64,000 bases of DNA from Plectrocnemia conspersa (GCA_009617715.1 VTFK01000146.1:744001-808000), one strand, 5' to 3'; positions 35,221-47,914 are shown, numbered from the stretch's first letter. Numbers and translations are program-made. The notes: a model not told the origin generated them from the sequence alone.

Positions 35221-35860
35221 TGCCCCCATGACGAAAATAAATATAATAAGTAATATAATTTCTTGAATTGTCATGCGTTTAGATTCGTATGTTCGAAATT
35301 ATTATTTTCTCGGTACATAGATAGATAAACTAAGGCCATCGGCGTACAACGAGTAAGCAATTCAAAAGTTAGACACTCAAGTCCTTAAGTATAGCCCTTG
35401 GCATCATGCTAACCAACATGATCAGACTAGGATCCCTGGTCTCCGTTTGCAATTATGAACCAGTTAATGGGGAGGCGGAAGCGTGTGGCCAGCTCCTAGG
35501 AAATCGTCAAAGTATCATTTTCTATGCTTAAGATCATTTGGCGCAATCGTCATTTCTTAACAACGGTGTTTATTAATAACGAGTAACGGTGCAGTGGCTG
35601 GCAGTCCTGATTCAGATTTGCTTCTATACGTCTCAAGGACTTGAACGTAAAGTTCTTTTAATTTTAATTTTATCTGATCGAAAATTAGTTACACCAATGT
35701 TAAGACTGATAACGATCTATCGAACGGTGAATTTATAAGCCTCTTCAGTCTCATTAGTTTTATATTACTTAAGGGCTTATCGTTGGATAATATCTCGAGA
35801 GCGTCATGCTTCAACTCTTGTATCATATTATGTAATATAGAGATGAATTAATATAACTGT
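35221..35860. promoter_or_regulatory. GC-elevated island
   Basis: About 500 bp of normal GC (35325-35650) without a sustained reading frame. Putative conserved non-coding DNA. Confidence 0.3.
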
Positions 35861-38800
35861 ACACGATTCATAATATTAAAAATATAATAATGCTAATCTA
35901 GATAAATTAGACTATGGTATTTAATTGGCAATATTATAATTATTATATTTAATAGATTATTATTTTTAATACAGAAAATACCTAGTGTTGTTCAGCTTAT
36001 CGAAACTAAAGTTTTTTTTATCCTTTTTACATTTTCCTGTAATTTTACTACAACTAAAACAATTTTTAAAAATATCTCTAAATACAGATAAAAATTCTAT
36101 AAAAACATATATATATTTTTTCTCGTATTAGAACTTGAAATTAATGTACAGATATCATTGACCACAAGATTTTAATAATCCACTTTTAATTCAATAACAA
36201 CTTTTACAAGGAAATAATTTATTTAATACGTTTTTAATATAAACATTAAATATAAAACATAAAAAATTATGTTAGAAATAAAATAATACACAAAAAAATA
36301 TAAAAAATATAAATTAGTTTTTCGGGATTTTTTTACATTGCCTGTTTTTCCGAATTATTATTTACAATTTTCTCGTATCTACCACTTAAGCTTAACATTA
36401 TTGAATATATACATGCATGAATACATTAAAAATACTAAAAATAATAATAATAAAAAACAGGTAAAATAAGAAAAAATTAAAAAATATTAAAATTAACAGA
36501 AAATCATTAGAAAATACTAAAATAACAATTTTATAATTGTATAGTATTAATCTGCATCACTAAAGACTAATATAGCCTTAATAAAATGTATAACGCTAAT
36601 AAAATTTATAATGTTCTACATGAGTCAAGTCGAACCTAAAATTAATAAAAATATTAAGAAGTTGCATCATACATTAGAGTTATTAAATGTTATATGTGTC
36701 TTATAGGTTCTATGACTTTATGTTATAAAAATATTTAAGCAAATTCATTCGAGTGATTACATCAACATTTTTAAGATATCTGTAAAATAAATATTCATAT
36801 TTAATTATTTAATATTAAATATGATACAGCTACACTGTTGCTGCTACAGTGAGTAATATGAAAAAAATGTTAAAATACATATATTGGGTATTTTGTTACT
36901 TTAAATTTGACGAAATGTAAATAATAGCGGTAAAATAAACCAACATCGACAATATTAATTGTAGATAAAAAGATTGAAGTACTTATTTTTATATTTTTTT
37001 CCTATATGTAAATGTGTTATATATGATTTGTTCGATCAAATCTTTTCTCCCTTTGTTGAGTAATGTAATAAATTAGTAATGTCTCGATATTTAAGGAAAC
37101 AAATTAAAGTTTATGTAACAGAAAGATGATATGCACGCACAAACTATATAATATCTGTTATGTATGTACGTAAAGTGATTGCTCTTATGTTTTTGCGGCG
37201 TTTTTGTAATATGATCTACTCAATCTTCCTGTGTAAAAAAAGGTTTGCAGTTTATAGAATGAAACATACATATATTATCACATTTTACGTTCTTTTAAAT
37301 AAATAAAATAAAAAATATTTATATTTACACGAAATATGAAAAAAAATCATTGCTTATTTTAACCATTTTAAATTTTAAGAAAGAAAGCAATCTTATATTA
37401 TTATTAAAAGTTTAAAATTTATACTTGTATTGTTTAGCCAGTATAATGTAAAGAACCACCAGGATATTGGTTGTTTTTCTAAAAGTGGTAATACTATTGC
37501 CTTCATTTTTTTTGACAATGGTGGTTTTACGATTTTTTTCTTTAACATAACTTATAGAAAATGCCTAGCACTATTCATTTTGGCAATAAAACAAATTTTG
37601 AAAATAATTGTCGTTGACATTTTTTCATATAAAGTCTTCAATTTCAGATATGAGAATTCCATGAAATGAAAAATAAATAGTCTTTTTAAAAATCCAGTGT
37701 ATCTTTACACAAATAATATTTTAAAGGAACTACAACATATTGAAATGTCGAAAAGATAATCTGCACATTTTGAAAAAAAATATCAGATATCTAATAATTA
37801 CAGAATTTCACAATCACTTATCGGTGAATAAGTGTTTTATAATTGCTGATTACAGATTAAATTCCACACTGGCAACATACAGTCTAGCTTATTCTCTGAT
37901 TTGTCACGTTTTATGTAGACAAGATAGATAGCTTATTCACGGTTCATTTAATCGATTTAATCAAATATATACATATTATATAAATAATATATGTATATTA
38001 AAAAACAAAAAGTATTATTAGGTTTTAATTTCTAACTTATCAATGTAATAGTAATATTATTCATCTATGCGATAATAAGACTCGAATGTAATATCAACGT
38101 ATTACGTAAACCGCTTTGTGGTAATTAAAAAAAACTTGTTTTAGCTTGTTAAAATGGCGTTAAAATAGGCATGTACATAATACATTTTTTAGTAATTGAT
38201 ATAATAATAATAATGGCTAAGTATATAGGTATTAATTTACTTATATTATTTATTTATTGTAGTGCAAAAATAAACTATAACAATATACCCCCTGATTTGG
38301 TTCGCTAAAAATTTGGGCACGTTGCTACAAATAAAAGTAAATATTATATATAGAAAATTGTTCTTTTTTTTATGTACTCAATTTTAATATTCTTCTAATA
38401 TAATAAGTAGATATGTTTAACTGTGATCAATAAGTAGTGATGATTTATTTCGCTTGGATTCGAAATAATATACGCATGAAATTCATAATTGTTTTATTAT
38501 CTATATATATTTAGTTAAAATTTTATTCATGTAAAAATTAGCTATTAAGCTAAATAAATCAATTTATCCAACCGAATAAATCATAATGAAGTTGCTCTTA
38601 AATAATGACAAAATTTAGCTAATAATATTATGGTAGATTTGTAAATGCAAGCATAAAATATATGCAGATATATGTATGTATGTATCAACTAACCACATAC
38701 ATATACGAGGTGAGATAAAATAACTTAATTTTATTCTTTATCAAAAATTATTTATTTATTCTTTAACATTGAAATTGTAATCTTCAAAGTATTTATTAAA

Positions 38801-39300
38801 TATACTACACGTATGCCATCATTTATGTTAATTTACTATTTGGTAGTCTTTAACTAACTCAGCATTTTTTTCTTTATTTTCACGGTCGATTTATTTTGAA
38901 TGCCTTACATGAAAAACGTAAAATTGCAAGAATATACTCTAAATTAGCCGTACCGTTAAAAGAAATTTTTAGCAAACTAAACTGCCATTATATATAAAAT
39001 GCTGTAAGAAAAACATTGACATTCAATCGAACTTTGCGTGATTGTTTTGCCCTTGGTTCTTTAAAGTGCTTCCATTGTAATGATTGGATTTTTTTAGATA
39101 TCATAAAATGCATATTTATTATGTTAGGGCAATTATAAATTATCAGCGACTCTATTGAATATTTGCTCAGCTCTTTTTATTAAAAATTCAACCGTTATTA
39201 AATAAATTACCGTGCTACATATTTCATACCAAAAATGTCAGTTAAAATAATTTAAAAAGATACGTAAAACGTGGACATGGCAATTAAAATGTTGATTATT
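35861..39300. other. Long AT-rich desert
   Basis: The largest featureless stretch in the window, about 3.4 kb. The short frames at 37430-37669 and 37740-37931 (+) contain some mixed residues but no known domain. I treat them as chance. Confidence 0.55.
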
Positions 39301-39740
39301 CACACGTTTTTGCGTGCTTCTAATAACCACCTACCTTCTCCAAGAGACAGGAATACGAATAGTTTTGAGTAACAGCGTAGTCAATTTTGGGTCGTCAACC
39401 AGGATTAATTTGCTGATAATTAAGAACAGTGGCTTTATTTTAAACACTTATATATGATTTTGAATCGTCTAACAGAGTAAACATCTCACTTAATTTTTCT
39501 TGACTTGGCGCCGAAGTTTATATGTAAAATGACACTGCAGCAGGCGGCCATTCGCCATACTTCCGTCCTTGGCCGGGCGTCCCCGTTGAAAAATTCATTT
39601 CCTAGTCGAGTCTCATTTAAGACATCTATTGGAGAGGTACTCTCATCTAGACCCACTAATCGGCTAGGAGCCTATGCCCACATTTATGGCAAACTTTTAC
39701 CGATATATTTGATTATTACTCATACAATTTGTTAAGTAAC
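39301..39740. promoter_or_regulatory. GC-elevated island
   Basis: The plus frame 39505-39735 (76 codons, no ATG at its 5' limit that is well placed) runs through a GC-rich centre. No domain recognised. It abuts a Tigger-like terminus. Confidence 0.25.
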
Positions 39741-39791
39741 GGGCATCCAAATAGCACGTCCCCAATTTACCGTGTTATTGGGGGTCTACTG
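39733..39791 (-). mobile_element. Tigger/pogo-like terminus
   Basis: Read on the minus strand, CAGTAGACCCCCAATAACAC starts at 39791, next to TA (39792-39793). This matches the CAGTAGACCCYC tips of some pogo/Tigger elements. No matching left end was seen within 500 bp. Confidence 0.5.
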
Positions 39792-39800
39792 TATTAAAAA

Positions 39801-40181
39801 AATGAATAACTTGTTTTCTACGATTTTGGCTTCAGAATAAAATATAATTTAATTACAGATTATTATATTTATTGACAATGAATTGAATTAAAATATAATA
39901 TTATTTATTAGTCAGCTGGTCTGACATACTAGACAGACATGACAAATAAGTATTATATAAAATAAATTAAATTTTGTAATAATAAATAAGGAGAGGTATC
40001 CAATGGGATGTTTTCTTCACCTGCCAATATCATAATAAAAAAAAGTACTAGATTTTGTATAGGCAGATTTTAAATAAATAAAAAAAATATTGGTAAGGTT
40101 ATGTTATTTTTAGAAACGTCAGTTTTTATTAAATATTAAGTTTAATATTTATAGATTTTAATCTAATTAGTTTAATAACTA

Positions 40182-40259
<78 letters not shown>

Positions 40260-40540
40260 AAATAATATTACAGTGCATTATAATTATGTAGTAGCAGTGT
40301 TTTCATGACAAATATTATTCATATTCTAAGCACGAGTGAATTAGAAATCTATATAAATAATTACTAATCTTGAAAATCACTTGTATAATTAAATTAAATA
40401 ATAACTGTTCTTCAACAATGTACAGAATCTAATTAATGTATCCAAGATGGTGTTTTCAATAAAGTATAGCCATATTATAGCCAATATTTCCGAAAACCGC
40501 AAACAGTAAACCATAAAAATATCTCCAATTTCAAACACTT
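39801..40540. other. AT-rich spacer
   Basis: Nothing except the (TA)n tract. Confidence 0.6.
40185..40257. repeat. (TA)n microsatellite, about 72 bp
   Basis: Uninterrupted alternating TA, the second such tract in the window. Confidence 0.97.
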
Positions 40541-40549
40541 ATCCAATTG

Positions 40550-41180
40550 TTAAGACGTGTTTCGAGCAGCAAAGTGTCGTGTTTCGATCTTTCTTTATTC
40601 TTTCTTCAATTTTACTTTACATCCAAATTGCAAAACCTCAAATGAGCCCGCAACTATTGCATCTACGCAGCCAGTTCGATCCGCCAAAGGTGTAATCATA
40701 ATTCACTATTGCATTACAACAGGTAATCGCAGGTGTACTAGTACTAGGAAACACATGGTCTTCGCGAAACCGGTACCTCTGCGATTTTCTGCTGTTACTC
40801 TCCTTATAGACTTGTTTACGCCGAGCCCAGCTTCTGGATGATCTATTTTCGCACTCTTCCAGTTTTCATTTTGCGCTTTTTCTCTTCCGTATGTACATAG
40901 TGGTATAATTAGTCGGGTTATTTTCGATTCAGGAACAATAGTGACCGCTTGGGAAGAGCGCGTTTCACTTCTTAGCTTATCACCGTGAGAATATATCTGG
41001 TTTTAAGTGTGTATTACTCAGGATACACAGGAGGACACTAATTGGCTACTTAAGGCCTCTTTGAGCTTTTAATGGCACTTATTGTACTATTCTTGATTAG
41101 TTTTCAAACAGGCATTTACACATTTAATGAGTAATTCTCGTGCCTTGAGTATTTGCTTTGAAGGTAACTGCTTATCATCG
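40550..41180. promoter_or_regulatory. GC-elevated island, possible coding frame
   Basis: About 630 bp. The plus frame 40557-40841 is open for 94 codons with mixed residues (for example SNEPATIASTQPVRSAKG), but starts at GTG, has no domain I know and continues into a non-coding part of the same island. More likely regulatory. Confidence 0.3.
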
Positions 41181-42360
41181 AAAATAATTGAATTGGATGC
41201 TTTATTCCATAAATAGAGATATTTTAATAAGCATTTACTTTATTAATATATTATACAATTTAACCTAGTGATTAAAAAAATATAATTTGTAGACTATGTT
41301 GAATGTTTATTTAATTTTTATTTTTAACTGTATCTTTCCTAGTAAGTTAAATATGATAAAATTGATTATATTATATAAATACTAAGAAGACATTGTTTTG
41401 TTATATACGTAATCAAAATCATCACATTACAACCTTTTAACACCAATTTTTTGAACTCTAATTAAATAACTCGATTTACATGTTAAATTATACGCTCAAT
41501 TTAGCGATTCCATTTTAATTATTTATTGGCACCTTTGCTTTGATTATTGATAAAAATAAACTTTAATAGATATTTATTTATAGCTGAATTTTCATAGATT
41601 TTCGTTATGTATTTTTAAAGAACATAAAATTAAGTTTACTTCCTTTAAATAAATTTATAATAATTCACAATATTAATTTATAAATATCGTTTGTGATTTT
41701 TATACACCGTAATGAATTTTTTTCCATAATTTATGAATTTATTATTCAATTTTTTTGTTACAAAAACTTTATATGTCACAAAAATTTGACTAATACTAAA
41801 ATATTTACAAAACTCAAATTTCTTTAAATTAATTTAAAATTCATTGCACCCTATTCAAAAATTACAAAATAAAAATGGATTCACTAGTTGTAAAAGTATG
41901 ATTACAAGATTAGAATAATATGTTACTAAAGTATTAAATAATAAATAAATATATACATAAAAAAATACTAAAAATATAGGTAGATACTAGATAGGTATAA
42001 ACATATAGATTCGATCAAGGAAATATTGTAAATTTATATTGTTCATAATATAATTTATATTATTTATTCGTAAAATGAAACCTAAGTTGCAATTTTACAT
42101 ACTTTTTTCTGTTTGTGTCGTATTTTATATGTGTATTATTATTTTTTTTGTTACAATATTCAATGAGCTATTAACTTCATAAATAAATAATAAAGTATAT
42201 TTTAAATTAAAAATAAATTTAAAGATTTAATTAGATTTTTTTATGTTTATTTTCATTATATGCTGCATCTATATTCACTTTTAGTATAATTGACTAATTA
42301 CTTGACTTTATGGAGTTATATTCAGAAAATTAACTCAGCACTTAAAAAACATCGATTATT
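41181..42360. other. AT-rich desert
   Basis: No feature seen. Confidence 0.6.
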
Positions 42361-42370
42361 TTTTATTAAG

Positions 42371-42451
42371 CGTGAGATAAATCCGAATTTTGCTCTTAAG
42401 AGCCGTACACTGTGATTCGGATTTATCTGCACCTAGCACGTAAAGGGTTAA
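42371..42451 (-). mobile_element. piggyBac-like end with foldback
   Basis: TTAA at 42448-42451 followed (minus strand) by CCCTTTACGTGC. Inside it, AGATAAATCCGAAT (42375-42388) pairs perfectly with 42415-42428, and the loop holds the palindrome GCTCTTAAGAGC (42392-42403). This layout, a TTAACCCTTT tip plus subterminal palindrome, matches the element at 45346. The other tip is not clear. Confidence 0.6.
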
Positions 42452-43280
42452 CCTGCAACATAAAATACGTAGCTTCAAAGAATATTAAAAATACAAAAAA
42501 AATCTTTTTTGTAAATTAACAATGTTTTTTTCTAAAAATTATAATTTAAAGAAAAAATCTAGAACTTTATATCAATTCGATTTAAAATATGTTATATTAT
42601 TTTTTTATTGTTTTTCATTAGCAAAAGAGTTTATAATATTATAACTATATATAATTTTACTTTTAAATAGATATAAATTTATAAATCTTTATTATACCAA
42701 ATAAAAAGTAATTAAATTTAATCCAAATGAAATAATACATAAAATTACGCTGCACACTTAGCCGTAAAAATGATAGAAACACTAATCAATATTATCTTAT
42801 CTGAAAAAAAAATATGTTGTATGCCATAATCAATAACAAAATAGTGCTATTAACCAGTAAATTATTTTGCAAGAAATGTGCATTAAAATAAATACACTGT
42901 TCCATAAAATGAATTGTTTGTGCATAAGGTATTCATAATTCGGAAGATTTTTTCTTCGGAAAAGGTTTCGTTGCAGAAAGTTTTTCATAAGGTGTTCACT
43001 GTTCTGATCAACAGTAATGCACGAAAAATTCCTTTTATGGGACAAATATTTTATATATTGCTCTTTTAAATTGTTCTAATAATTTATTTTAATCGTTGTT
43101 TTACTTAAAATAAAATAATTGAATATTTATGAATACCAAATAATTAATTATGTTTTATTATTAATGGATTTATATATATTATTACGCGTCACGCTTAGCT
43201 GTAAGAAAATAATAGCACCGCTTTTAAAAAAATTAAAATCAAGAATGTTATTTTAGATATAAAAGCTAGCGCTTCGAATT
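42452..43280. other. AT-rich spacer with an unrecognised minus frame
   Basis: The minus frame 42830-43045 starts with ATG and its first 45 codons look protein-like (HKRNFSCITVDQNSEHL, then RRKNLPNYEYLMHKQF). The last third is AT-driven. No family recognised. Could be a fragment of a mobile element or chance. Confidence 0.25.
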
Positions 43281-43283
43281 AGT

Positions 43284-43328
43284 AATAATACTTGTTATAT
43301 ATACATATATATTATAACAAGTATTATT
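43284..43328. repeat. Hairpin, perfect 16-bp arms
   Basis: AATAATACTTGTTATA (43284-43299) pairs with 43313-43328 around a 13-nt AT loop. Confidence 0.9.
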
Positions 43329-43476
43329 TCATCATCATTATTAATATAAATCCAGATAAAAAATATTAAAGATTATTTTTTTAAAGTAAAAATTTTATTT
43401 TTTGAATTTTGCATATTTAAAAAAATAAAATATACTATATCTAAAAAGCAAAACTAATGTATAGTAATTCTTTATA

Positions 43477-43770
43477 CAGCGGTACCTTGATTTACAAACT
43501 TTTTTCATATCTTATTTTGCCCCCTACATACGAACCTAGATTCAAGATGCGAACTGCGACAAGCTGCGCTTTATTTATCCGGGCAGTATTTAGTGTTACT
43601 TCATCATATTTTCCCGAAATATGACACAAAAAATAGTGTACAACGCTGCAGGTACATTTTTGCTTATTTGTGGATCTATTTCGGTATTTTATAATCAATT
43701 AGATGTAATGGGAAATTGGGTTTTGAGATACGAATCACAGTTGGAAACGAATTAAATTAAGGCACCACCG
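43477..43770. mobile_element. Tigger/pogo-type MITE
   Basis: Left tip CAGCGGTACCTTGATTTAC, preceded by TA (43475-43476). Right tip, read inward from 43770, CGGTGGTGCCTTAATTTAAT, followed by TA (43771-43772). These match Tigger-family tips of the CAGTGGTACCTYG type with TA target duplication. The minus frame inside (43492-43698) is not transposase-like. About 294 bp, non-autonomous. Confidence 0.8.
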
Positions 43771-43772
43771 TA

Positions 43773-44330
43773 ATAATCATTTTTGTGGTGAAAATCTTAT
43801 TGTACAGTATTATTTATAAAGCACAATAGAATTATGCTTATTATTGAGTCATTTTGCATTATGAATTATATCTAATTTGTCTATATGTTACAGTAAATAT
43901 GAAATAATAGTGAAAATGTATTTTAGAGCCGCGTGTCAATTCACTAGCGCCTTAAATTTAAATTATATTTTCGTTAGTAGTAATATATATCTACTGATAA
44001 AAATGTATAACCGGATATGATTTTACTAAAAAAGTTTAAAATTTAAATTATAAATTTACTCTTATAAAAATAAATGCAACAACTGATTTTTTTCCTTTTT
44101 AAAGACAACCCACTCAAATCCTTCTCAAAAAAATGTTTCTTTGCTTTATCTCTTTCCCTAATAAGGTTTATATATGTATTAGAAATAATAAATATACATT
44201 TTAAAATCTAGATATTTTTTTAAAATAGAATGAGTTTTATTACTATTTACAAAAAAATGTAGTGAAAATATATATTTTCTAAAACATAAAATAAAATTCT
44301 TCTTAATCATTGTATTTAATTCTCTCTCCC
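43773..44330. other. AT-rich spacer
   Basis: No feature seen. Confidence 0.55.
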
Positions 44331-44335
44331 CATAG

Positions 44336-44523
44336 AGCATTGTTATGAGCTGAAGTAGTAATGGTAGCAATGGTATAAGAGTGCAATTATCGCATATTTT
44401 GCAATGGCCATCGACGCTTATGGATTTGCCACGGCCGCCACTGCAGCCACCTGTGCTACGCGTCCAGCTGCCACGCAACGTCCAGCGTCACCGCACTATG
44501 ACGACGCAGTGTGTGTTGTCGTG
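44336..44523 (+). CDS. Candidate first coding exon, Ala-rich N-terminus
   Basis: A very good acceptor (pyrimidine tract then CCCCATAG ending at 44335) opens a stretch with stops in all frames, as in a 5' UTR. Then comes ATG at 44404 in a favourable context (GCAATGG). The frame reads MAIDAYGFATAATAATC and on through RPAATQRPASPHYDDAV to a strong donor at 44524 (GTG then GTGAGC). GC of this part is about 60 percent, roughly double the flanks. Without splicing the ORF would run to 44601 (65 codons). I recognise no family. The Ala/Thr/Pro-rich make-up is common at N-termini of transcription factors and RNA-binding proteins. It may instead be a CpG-rich regulatory island; the downstream part holds an AACCACACC Runt-type site at 44601. 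Confidence 0.35.
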
Positions 44524-44720
44524 GTGAGCTCGGACCCCCTCCTTCTTATGCGACCGGTGGCCAATGACCCTCGTGCCATCTTTATTTCTGTCACACCATA
44601 ACCACACCTCTGCACACACAGCTAATAATCTTTCTGCAACAATTAGCATATTGCGTTATATAACCGCTATACGCGCAGAGTTTTCTCAAACGGTATTTAC
44701 TGGTATTCATTGAAATTTTG
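44524..44720. promoter_or_regulatory. 3' part of the GC-rich island
   Basis: Continues with CpGs and a Runt-type AACCACACC word. No frame. Intron start or regulatory DNA. Confidence 0.25.
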
Positions 44721-45060
44721 ACAACATCTAAATTTGGTAAAAGCATGTTTTTTGTAACAATTGTTTCAAAATTACTTTAAAAAATTATAACGTTAGTATG
44801 TGTAATTACAGCGAACGTATAAAAAGATTTTGTCAGCAAAAGATTTTATATAAAAAATACATTTAAAAAAGTTTTTTTGTTTTTTCTATTGCAAAAATAA
44901 ATAAATAATTTGAATTTAATATTTTTTAGTATATACAGTTATTTATATTAATAACTATTTTATGTTGCTAGCATTAAAATATTTTTAAATATGTACTACA
45001 CATCTAGATTTACAAAATTATTTTTATTTTGAAAATATAAATATTTATTATGGCAGTGAA
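44721..45060. other. AT-rich spacer
   Basis: No feature seen. Confidence 0.55.
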
Positions 45061-45245
45061 ATCATGATGTAATATATTAATCACTTAACGACGAATGCAA
45101 ATTTTGAAACCAGACACCTGTGTGCATCGAAGGTCAAACGAAATGGACTATAGGCGCCAAGACTCCTTGAGCCGGTCCTGTATTCGTAAAAAAAATCTGA
45201 CGTGCCCAACACATGACCTCCTGCTGTGTTTATTTTACGTATTAC
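45061..45245. promoter_or_regulatory. Short GC-elevated island
   Basis: Contains GAAGGTCAAACG (nuclear-receptor half site near 45129) and CATGACCTCC on the other side (45212). Too short for more. Confidence 0.25.
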
Positions 45246-45345
45246 GATACAAACTCGTATATTGATTTTCGTCTACAAATTAATATCTACTTATGTATAT
45301 ATTCTGGTTCTATTTTTATTTTTTGTAATAAAAGTATAATTTTAA

Positions 45346-45549
45346 CCCTTTAACTGCGGTGATTATTTTTGGAACTTTGCTTATATGTAATGGACACTTA
45401 TGCAATAAATTCTATAAATATTATAGTTCAATATGCCTTGAATTAAATAAAATAACTATATTACAAAAAGATTGATAGCACCTTTAGGTACCAAAAAAAT
45501 ACTGGCGATTTTCTTGATGGCATCTATAGATGCCATCTGCGGCAAAAGG
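45346..45549. mobile_element. piggyBac-like MITE flanked by TTAA
   Basis: TTAA target sites at 45342-45345 and 45550-45553. Left tip CCCTTTAACTGCGG and right tip (inward) CCTTTTGCCGCAG are imperfect inverted repeats. A perfect 22-bp palindrome at 45516-45537 (half site GATGGCATCTA) lies just inside the right tip. 204 bp, non-coding. TTAA targeting is the hallmark of piggyBac-type transposases. Confidence 0.85.
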
Positions 45550-45553
45550 TTAA

Positions 45554-46320
45554 TATTATTTATACAAATTGGATAAAATAAATAGCCACAGATATTTTAA
45601 CTGAATTAAAATAGCATTTTAATTTCGCCCTAGTTTTTTTAAGATCTTGTTTTAGGAAGAAAAAAGAGTTTTTAAATTATCGTTATTTTTCACTGTTGAA
45701 TTAATCAGATAATCGAATTAAATAAGGAGCATTGAATGTTTCAAACTTTAAATTAGTGCACATATTAGTTTTAAATATCCTTTTTTTGACACAATAAAAA
45801 AAAAATTTTGCTAATGATTAAGCATAATTGTATAATATAATCCTTAAACCGGTAATACCGGTATTAAGGCAAAAATCGAGCTTCTGTACTAACGGTATTA
45901 TAAAATGAAATACCGATAGTACCAAAAAAAAATTTTTTTGAAATCTTGGATATTGGTTGTTTTTCAGTCATTTTTTAACATTGGCTGTTTTTTTTTTCCG
46001 ATAATCTTTTTTTGTATTGTACACTGTAAATTTGACCATTTACTTTGTACGTTACTTTAAAATATTCAATAAAACCATTGTTAGCAGAAATCTACTAGAT
46101 ATTGAAAATATGTTACAACAGGATTAAAACTTTTTAAATTTTTCTATAATCAAATCAAGAGAATATTTATTTAACAATGAATCATATTTTATCAAAATTA
46201 ATAAAAATGCAATTAAAATAACCAAGTTATCTTTTTGTATCTAGATTTATCGATTTTTTTCTGATTTATTAAAAACACATGTACATTGTTTAGATTGTAT
46301 ATCCCTCTTGTGTTTGCGTT
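45554..46320. other. AT-rich spacer with a small hairpin
   Basis: ACCGGT repeats inverted at about 45848-45862 (ACCGGTAATACCGGT) inside a CCTTAA/TTAAGG pair. The CGGTATT words further on suggest hAT-like debris, but this is weak. Confidence 0.4.
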
Positions 46321-46338
46321 ATGTCTCTAATTAGTAAT

Positions 46339-46551
46339 TCACATGGAGTTGCGTTTCTGCATTGCATTCTTCCCTGTTTCCCAGAGGTCCATATTGTAGA
46401 CACGTGCGCTGGCCAAATTAACATCGACTTGTTTATTTAATTTAACCTCATGACCACTCGGTGTCGTCTTGGTCACGTACCCTCGGGCGATATTGTCACG
46501 AATCCGATTCTGCTTCGTGATAGAGCGCTCATGCTGTCTGGTCCTAGGCAA
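46339..46551 (-). CDS. Unrecognised coding-like frame, 70 codons
   Basis: Residues have a convincing protein mix with few AT-driven amino acids (RTRQHERSITKQNRIRDNIA, then EVKLNKQVDVNLASARVYNM and DLWETGK). It begins with a non-ATG codon after an in-frame stop. AAG ending at about 46560 on the minus strand could be an acceptor, so a terminal exon ending at TGA (46339) is possible. I recognise no domain. The overlapping plus frame (46450-46635) is less protein-like. The island continues to 47240 as non-coding, regulatory-looking DNA. Confidence 0.3.
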   Translation of the reverse strand: MPRTRQHERSITKQNRIRDNIARGYVTKTTPSGHEVKLNKQVDVNLASARVYNMDLWETGKNAMQKRNSM

Positions 46552-46559
46552 ATCTTACC

Positions 46560-47240
46560 ATGGGAGCTCAAATTTTATGGACCTTCAGCAGCAATAAGAA
46601 ACATATGCCCACTTACGTTAAACACATTCCAATAAGGATAGTGGCTAAATCCATTTGTTACTCAGGTATACTGATATTCTTCATATTTTGAATGGATCTC
46701 ACCTTAGACTCAGATACCTTCATGATATAAAATTGAAGAAGCATATGGTCACTTGAATTAAATGGCAAGCTTAACATATTCCGATATAGTTCAACGATGA
46801 CGTGTCTCCTTCAGTATCGGTCCGTTGGCTTCCCTAAAGAATTCTTGGACTATACCTTTTAATTCACACCTGTCCGTTAGGGCCGTTAAACGCTTACCTG
46901 TAACCTTTTGCACTGCCTGAGGCATAAGCGGGAGCAATTAGCGAATTAATTCGCCCTCATTCAACAGCTCTATAGCTGACCTTTAAGTGGTCATCGTCAT
47001 CATATTGCACCCGACAAATATTCGGACCGTGACCGCACATCTGCCTGTCGCGTTTCCTTAATTTTTGCGACTAAAATGCATAGTTAACCAAGAAATGCGA
47101 GCATCTGCCCTTGCGCACGTGTACTCATTAAAATTTATTATTACGGCTCGCAATAGTTGCCGGTTAAAGTGGGCTCATTGACCCAGTCAATCTTCGACAG
47201 CATTGAGTGTATCAATTCTATATGAGTGTCAGACCCAAAT
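46560..47240. promoter_or_regulatory. GC-elevated island with homeodomain palindrome
   Basis: GCGAATTAATTCGC (46941-46954) is a perfect palindrome containing back-to-back ATTA cores, preceded by CAATTA (46935), the form bound by homeodomain dimers. E-box/CACGTG near 47116 and TTTATTATTACGG near 47136 (AbdB/Cad-type). No coding frame. Likely enhancer. Confidence 0.45.
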
Positions 47241-47847
47241 TTGGTCAATTATAATGTAAATTTGCTTATATGTTTTCAATACAAAACATATCAGTATTTT
47301 CAAAAAAAAAAACATTGGATTTGAAGCAACCTCAAAAAAAGCTAGTAACAGTTTGTTTTAAAAACATATATTCATTATCACATATATAGATAAAATTAGG
47401 CAGTGGAGTTGAAATAGCAGGTCTAGGAAGTCAGTCTTCGCTGGCGGGTCGAGGAGTATTATTGTCAGCTGCAGCTGTGTCGTGATGCTCTTTGGACGAT
47501 CTGCTGATTGATTTAATGGCGTCTCTCACATCCATTATCAAATGACGCATATGTTTTAACCACTTCATGGCTAAAATATTTTCAAAAGTAGTTCAAAAAA
47601 CCGATACTATTTTAATTTCGCTTTTTTTAAATAAATAATAAATATTCAACGACAAAAATTTTTTTTTTTTATTATAAAACAATCACTCAAAAAATCCGTT
47701 TTTTAATAATCTAATAAAAATAAAATTGAACAATATAAATAATGATTAAAAATACATAAATCGAAAATTTCGTCTTTAAGCAGGTTATGCTGGTTCAAGA
47801 CAGCTCTGGCGAATCGCAGATGAGGATGTGTGCGATTCAATTGCATC

Positions 47848-47895
47848 GCTTCATGAAAACGCCTTTTTATAGCTTCATGAAAACGCCTTTTAATA
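47848..47895. repeat. Tandem duplication, 24-bp unit x2
   Basis: GCTTCATGAAAACGCCTTTT occurs twice, 24 bp apart. Confidence 0.9.
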
Positions 47896-47914
47896 GCACA
47901 TTAACTCTGCGCAC

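Noticed and set aside
35861..39300. Hidden gene in the largest desert
   Set aside because: No island of raised GC, no good splice sites, only AT-driven frames.
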